Positions 60,284 to 64,000 of a stretch of 64,000 nucleotides of DNA are shown one piece after another (within the stretch, counting starts at the first letter, position 1; each line of letters begins with the position of its first letter). The notes below the pieces were generated by a model, which was given only the letters and a program-made list of their open reading frames with translations, was not told where the DNA came from and searched no databases. A program made the translations under genes and the position numbers. Source of the DNA: Cyclina sinensis (lineage: Eukaryota > Mollusca > Bivalvia > Venerida > Veneridae); the NCBI GenBank assembly GCA_012932295.1, contig JAAONU010000013.1:44964627-45028626 (forward strand), in the 5' to 3' direction.

Positions 60284-60628
60284 AATTATTAAATTTGTGA
60301 TCAAATTTGAATTTTATGAAAGAGTTTTACTTACTTATTTTACTCTACTAATAGGATTTTACTCTTTGTTTACGTTCAGACTCGCTCAGACGCTTTAAAA
60401 ATCAGTCAAGCGTCTCATGATTCGGATCATTACACGTGATCCGCCATCATGGCTTTAGTTTTGCTTTAGTTGAAACGTTTCCCAACTCAAAAACTCACAA
60501 AACGGGGTGGTGGTGGGAAACGAGTAAAATAAGTAAGTAAAACTCTTTCATAAAATTCAAATTTGATCACAAATTTAATAATTTCATTTCATTCGTTTTA
60601 CTTACTTATTTTACTCTACTAATAGGAT
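60284..60628. repeat. Terminal repeat block of the DIRS-type element
   Basis: A perfect 62-bp inverted repeat has arms 60284-60345 and 60522-60583 and a 176-bp spacer. A 34-bp direct repeat (GTTTTACTTACTTATTTTAC... to AATAGGAT) lies at 60324-60357 and 60595-60628, partly overlapping the inverted repeat. The spacer holds further small palindromes (GACGCTT ... AAGCGTC). DIRS-group elements end in inverted or split direct repeats plus internal complementary regions, so this is the likely 3' end structure. Confidence 0.75.
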
Positions 60629-60918
60629 AGTTTTCAAAGCAATGTATACCTTTTACTATCCTGGCGGTGTAGTTTTGGGAATTTCTTGGCTGAGTTTGAA
60701 CCAACTTCCAGTTGACCAGCACATCCCATAATACCATAAAAACTATGTTGACTTTTGATCATACCAAATGTCACATACATGAATTTCTTTCATGTGATCC
60801 ATTAGAATAACAATACCCTCTATATGTACATGTATATAATACAGTTTATACACCTCACCTTCTTGTGATCACACAGAACTTCACTGAGACTCGCTAAAGT
60901 TTAAAATCCAGAGCTTAT

Positions 60919-61893
60919 CTAGCTCTGAGAACTCATATCTCTGAGGTAAAACTTAATAAAAGTAGATTCTCGACTCCAGTCTGCTGCCCATAAGATTGAG
61001 CTAAGTGATGCACCTTTGTATAAAGCATAAGACGTCCCAATTGCTCTCGTGCTATGACCTTTAACTTTCAGTGACTTATCATTGAGAGTCAATTTCAAAG
61101 TTTGCACAATCCAATTTGAGATAGTTTGTGACGACACAGGTTTGTGAGGTTCATTTAGACTTAAGAACAGTCTTTTCTCATCTGACCCATCAGGCCCTTT
61201 TCGGAAAGGTTCTGTTTTTATCAAGTAATAGTAGAGACATCTCTTCGGATCCAATTTTTTATTTCCGTTGAAGGCAGGAATGAAACTTTTAGTACCGTAG
61301 TGACCTTGCCGGTCTTGTTTTGATAACCCATGTCTAGAAAAGGTGATACCAGTATTCTGAATGTTGACCGAACCCTCACCTAGCTGCAGGGACTGTATGT
61401 CGCTACATCTCCTGAAACATGCAATGGAGATCAAAAATACAGTCTTGTAAGTAACAAGTTTCAATGATGCCTTCCTCATCGGCTCAAAAGGTTTCTTTTG
61501 CAATGAGGAAAGGACAGACTCGAGATCCCATTCAGGGACTAGTCTTTTCTGTGGAGGTCTGGAATTAAACACCCCTTTGATTAACCTGACTATGTCTGGA
61601 TGTTGTCCCACTTTAAACCCATCTATTGGAGGGAGAACAACTGACAACATGGACCTGTAGCCTGTTAACGTGCTATACTACAGGCCCTCATGAAACAGAT
61701 CAGCAAGAAACTCTGAAGCCTGGGTCAAAGATATTTTATTGGAATCAATTTCCCTGCTATGACACCAGCGACAGAATTTTCTGAATTTGGCATTGTAATC
61801 CTTTCTAGTGCCCTTACGCCATGAGGCCTGGATAAGCTTATGAGGCTTTTCCGGAAAGCCTCTATCTTTGAACTGTCTGTCGACAGTCGCCAT
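60919..61893 (-). pseudogene. Tyrosine recombinase of the DIRS-type element, one in-frame TAG
   Basis: The N-terminal SAM-like core-binding region (from about 61893: SWRKGTRKDYNAKFRKFCRW, then FLADLFHEGL) is followed by TAG at 61680-61678. The same frame then continues (YSTLTGYRS, MLSVVLPP) to a stop at 60919. Numbering from the Met at 61650, the catalytic residues are visible: Arg in FRRCSDIQSL (80-81), GHSTR (H199, R202), Trp225 and the Tyr in FIKFY (235). It would catalyse integration of a circular DNA intermediate. It overlaps the pol frame by about 170 nt in another frame. The TAG makes this copy probably non-functional unless read through. Confidence 0.85.
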
Positions 61894-64000
61894 GCCGTCA
61901 ACAGAAACAGTTCTGGATGAGGATGGTGTATTTGAGACTTCGGCTGTACCAGCAAATCTGGTATTACTGGTAGCTGAAGTGGTGCTGCAATCAGAAACTT
62001 TAACAGATCTGTGTACCAATGTCTCCGTGGCCACCGTGGGGCTATCAGAATGAGCTCGCATCGATACCGAGACATGTGTATGAGAACTTTGGGTATTAAG
62101 CACAGGGGAGGAAAAGCATATGCAAACATGTTCTCCCACGAAATTGAGAGAGCATCTGTCGCAAAAGCTTGATGGCTCGGAAACCAAGTGCAGAAAATTT
62201 CTGTTTGGCGGTTCAGATTCGATGCAAATAGATCCATCAATGGGTGACCCCACATCGCAAAAATATTCTGCACTATTTCCGTCTTCAAGGACCATTCTGA
62301 TGCCAAAATCTTTTGACGACTCAGTTGGTCTGCTAGGACATTTTCTTTGCCACAAATATGAACAGCTTCCAGAGTCATTTGATTCTGAATAGCTAAATTC
62401 CAAATCTCCCAAGTTTTGTAGCATGACTGGCTGGAGTGGGTGCCCCCCTGGCGATTGAGATATTGCACACAAGTCGTGTTGTCTGATTTGATCAGAACTG
62501 ACTTCTGTACAAGATCTTTCAAGAAATGTCTGAGAGCCAACAGAATAGCTTCCATTTCTAATAGGTTGATATGCCAATTTTTCTGCTCTGTACTCCATGA
62601 ACCCTGAAATATCTGATTCCCCATATGACCCCCGTACATAGTCCTGGATGCATCTGTTGTGACAGTTACTTCCGTTAACTGATTCTGAAGGGATCTGCCC
62701 TTCAGAATGTTTTGTTTTTGTCTCCACCACTCCAAATGAGATAGTAGGTGTGGAGTACATGGAATTTGTTTGTCTACATTGTCCTTGGATGGATTCCAGA
62801 AGGACAGAAGATGCAACTGAATCGGGCGCATGTATAGACGGGCATTGGGAACTAGCTCTATGCAAGAGGCCATTAACCCCAAGAGATGTAGAAAATGGTG
62901 AGCTTTTACATGTGAACTGTTGAAAAGACTCAAGGCTATTTGAATTTTTGCAAACCTCTCCTCTGTTGGAAAGATCAGACCCAAACGGAGATTGAAAAGT
63001 GCCCCCAGATAAACTAAGTTTTGTGATGGTTCTAGGTTTGATTTCTCTAAATTGATCATGAAACCTAACGAGACCAAAAGATTGAGACACATTTTCCAAT
63101 CTTGTAGCAAAGCAGTTCTGATTTGATTCAGCCCCAGCCAATCGTCCAAATAAACGGCTAGACGAATGTTCTGAGTTCGTAGATAAGCTGCTACCACAGA
63201 AACCAACTTTGTAAAGGCCCGAGGGGCTGATGTTGGGCCGAAGCATAAAACTTTCCACTGGTAGCACTGACCCAGGAAACAAAACCTTAGAAACTGTCGG
63301 TGCTTTGCAAAAATTGGTATGTGCATATAGGCATCCGATAAATCGATTGTCAGAGCCCAATCTTGAGGTCTCACTAAGTTTATGACCTTTGCCAAAGTGT
63401 CCATTTTGAAATGCTTCTTTGCAAGATACTGGTTGAGAGGCTTGAGATTGATAACTGGACGAAGTTTCCCATTCTTTTTTGGGACTAAAAATAAGGTACT
63501 GTAAAAACCTTTGTGAGCATTTTGAGCATCGACTTTTTCGATTGCGTCTTTTAGAATTAAAGAATTTATTTCTTGCAAAATAAGACCCTGGTCTCTTACA
63601 GGAACAACTGTGGGACGTATCCCTGTGTCCTGTGGTATTTGCAGAAATTCCAGTTTGTACCCTTCTTTTATTGTGGACAGGACCCACTGATAAGAAGTGA
63701 TCTATTCCCAATTTTTTTGAAACAATCTCAAGCGACCCCCAACTGGTACTTGCGGGAGCGCTGCATAAGTTTGACTGGAAACATTGCTTACCTGTAAGTC
63801 ATTCCTCTTTGGAATGCGAAAAGGAGGAACCGAAGTCTCTGGTTTCTCCTTCTGTTTGCCTTTGTCTGCGTAGAAACTCGGATTGTTCCCCTTGCTAAAA
63901 TTTGATCGGGCTGACGACTGAAAATTTGATGACTTTGGCACATAGGTAGAAGTCTTCTGCCTTTTCTCAGGTCTTTCATAAGTGGTGCTAGTACTAGTAG
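61725..64000 (-). pseudogene. DIRS-type pol: reverse transcriptase, RNase H, methyltransferase-like region, one in-frame TAG
   Basis: One frame is open from the window edge to 61725 except for TAG at 63704-63702, between RLRLFQKNWE and ITSYQWVLSTIKEGYKLEF. Numbering from the TTG at 63578: RT finger LVPKKNGKLRPVINLKPLNQ (31-50); motif A ALTIDLSDAYMHIP (75-88); motif B GPTSAPRAF (114-122); catalytic YLDD (143-146); RNase H TTDAS (307-311), LEMEAI (340-345) and KSDNTTCVQYL (364-374); then DLFASNLNRQ (449-458) and AYAFPP (486-491), typical of the Dam-methyltransferase-like region of these elements. There is no ATG near the start, and the frame continues upstream. Part of the gag-like linker (Ser/Lys-rich) is at 63705-64000. 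Confidence 0.88.

Larger units (their letters stand above)
60284..64000 (-). mobile_element. DIRS-type tyrosine-recombinase retrotransposon, 3' part, antisense in pleckstrin intron 6
   Basis: Read on the minus strand from beyond the right edge: gag/pol-linker region, reverse transcriptase, RNase H, methyltransferase-like region, overlapping tyrosine recombinase, then a 3' repeat block. There are no LTRs and no DDE integrase; the tyrosine recombinase replaces them, as in DIRS/Ngaro/PAT-like groups. Both coding frames have one in-frame TAG, so this copy is probably defective. The left boundary at 60284 is set by the outer edge of the inverted repeat and is tentative. Confidence 0.85.

Noticed and set aside
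61868..62392. Plus-strand ORFs opposite the retrotransposon
   Set aside because: Shadows of the pol gene; no own motifs.
61894..63711. Most of the 677-codon minus-strand frame overlapping pol
   Set aside because: Only its last about 70 codons (recombinase N-terminus) make sense; the rest is Ser-rich off-frame translation of pol.

Overview
The window is eukaryotic. It is AT-rich, has intron-split genes with canonical GT/AG junctions, and is packed with dispersed and tandem repeats. Many repeats contain stretches such as 'GGGCAATAACTCTG' and 'TGACCTTGACCTTGA', GACGGACGGAC-type tails and C-rich terminal hairpins. From general knowledge I associate this repertoire with bivalve molluscs, so a bivalve is my inference rather than something proven by the sequence.

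Two host genes lie head to head, with their start codons about 3.9 kb apart. On the minus strand (44527 down to 7677) is a complete SR-protein kinase gene (SRPK family). I resolved it into 17 coding exons that join in frame to a 757-residue protein. It has the split kinase domain, the long spacer insert and every expected catalytic motif. On the plus strand (from 48438) is the 5' part of a pleckstrin-like gene. Six coding exons give 265 residues covering PH1, the DEP domain, an acidic Ser-rich linker and the first residues of PH2. The rest of PH2 is not found before 64000.

At the right edge, inside the last visible pleckstrin intron and antisense to it, is a DIRS-type (tyrosine-recombinase) retrotransposon. 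It encodes reverse transcriptase, RNase H and a methyltransferase-like region, with an overlapping tyrosine recombinase. Each of the two frames carries one in-frame TAG. A compact set of inverted and direct repeats lies beyond its 3' end.

Most of the remaining sequence is repeats. 1-1620 is a satellite with a 97/194-bp higher-order period. The SRPK introns hold a minisatellite rich in TGACTCA, a 24-bp-class minisatellite, exact 145-bp and 157-bp arrays, several hairpin-ended arrays, and TIR elements with visible target-site duplications (6-bp TGTAGG; TA). The intergenic region and pleckstrin intron 1 hold a tRNA-derived SINE in two copies, one with a perfect 11-bp duplication, a TIR element with a 6-bp TTATAC duplication, a foldback MITE and a perfect 37-bp-arm hairpin. 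I saw no canonical functional tRNA, rRNA or CRISPR array.
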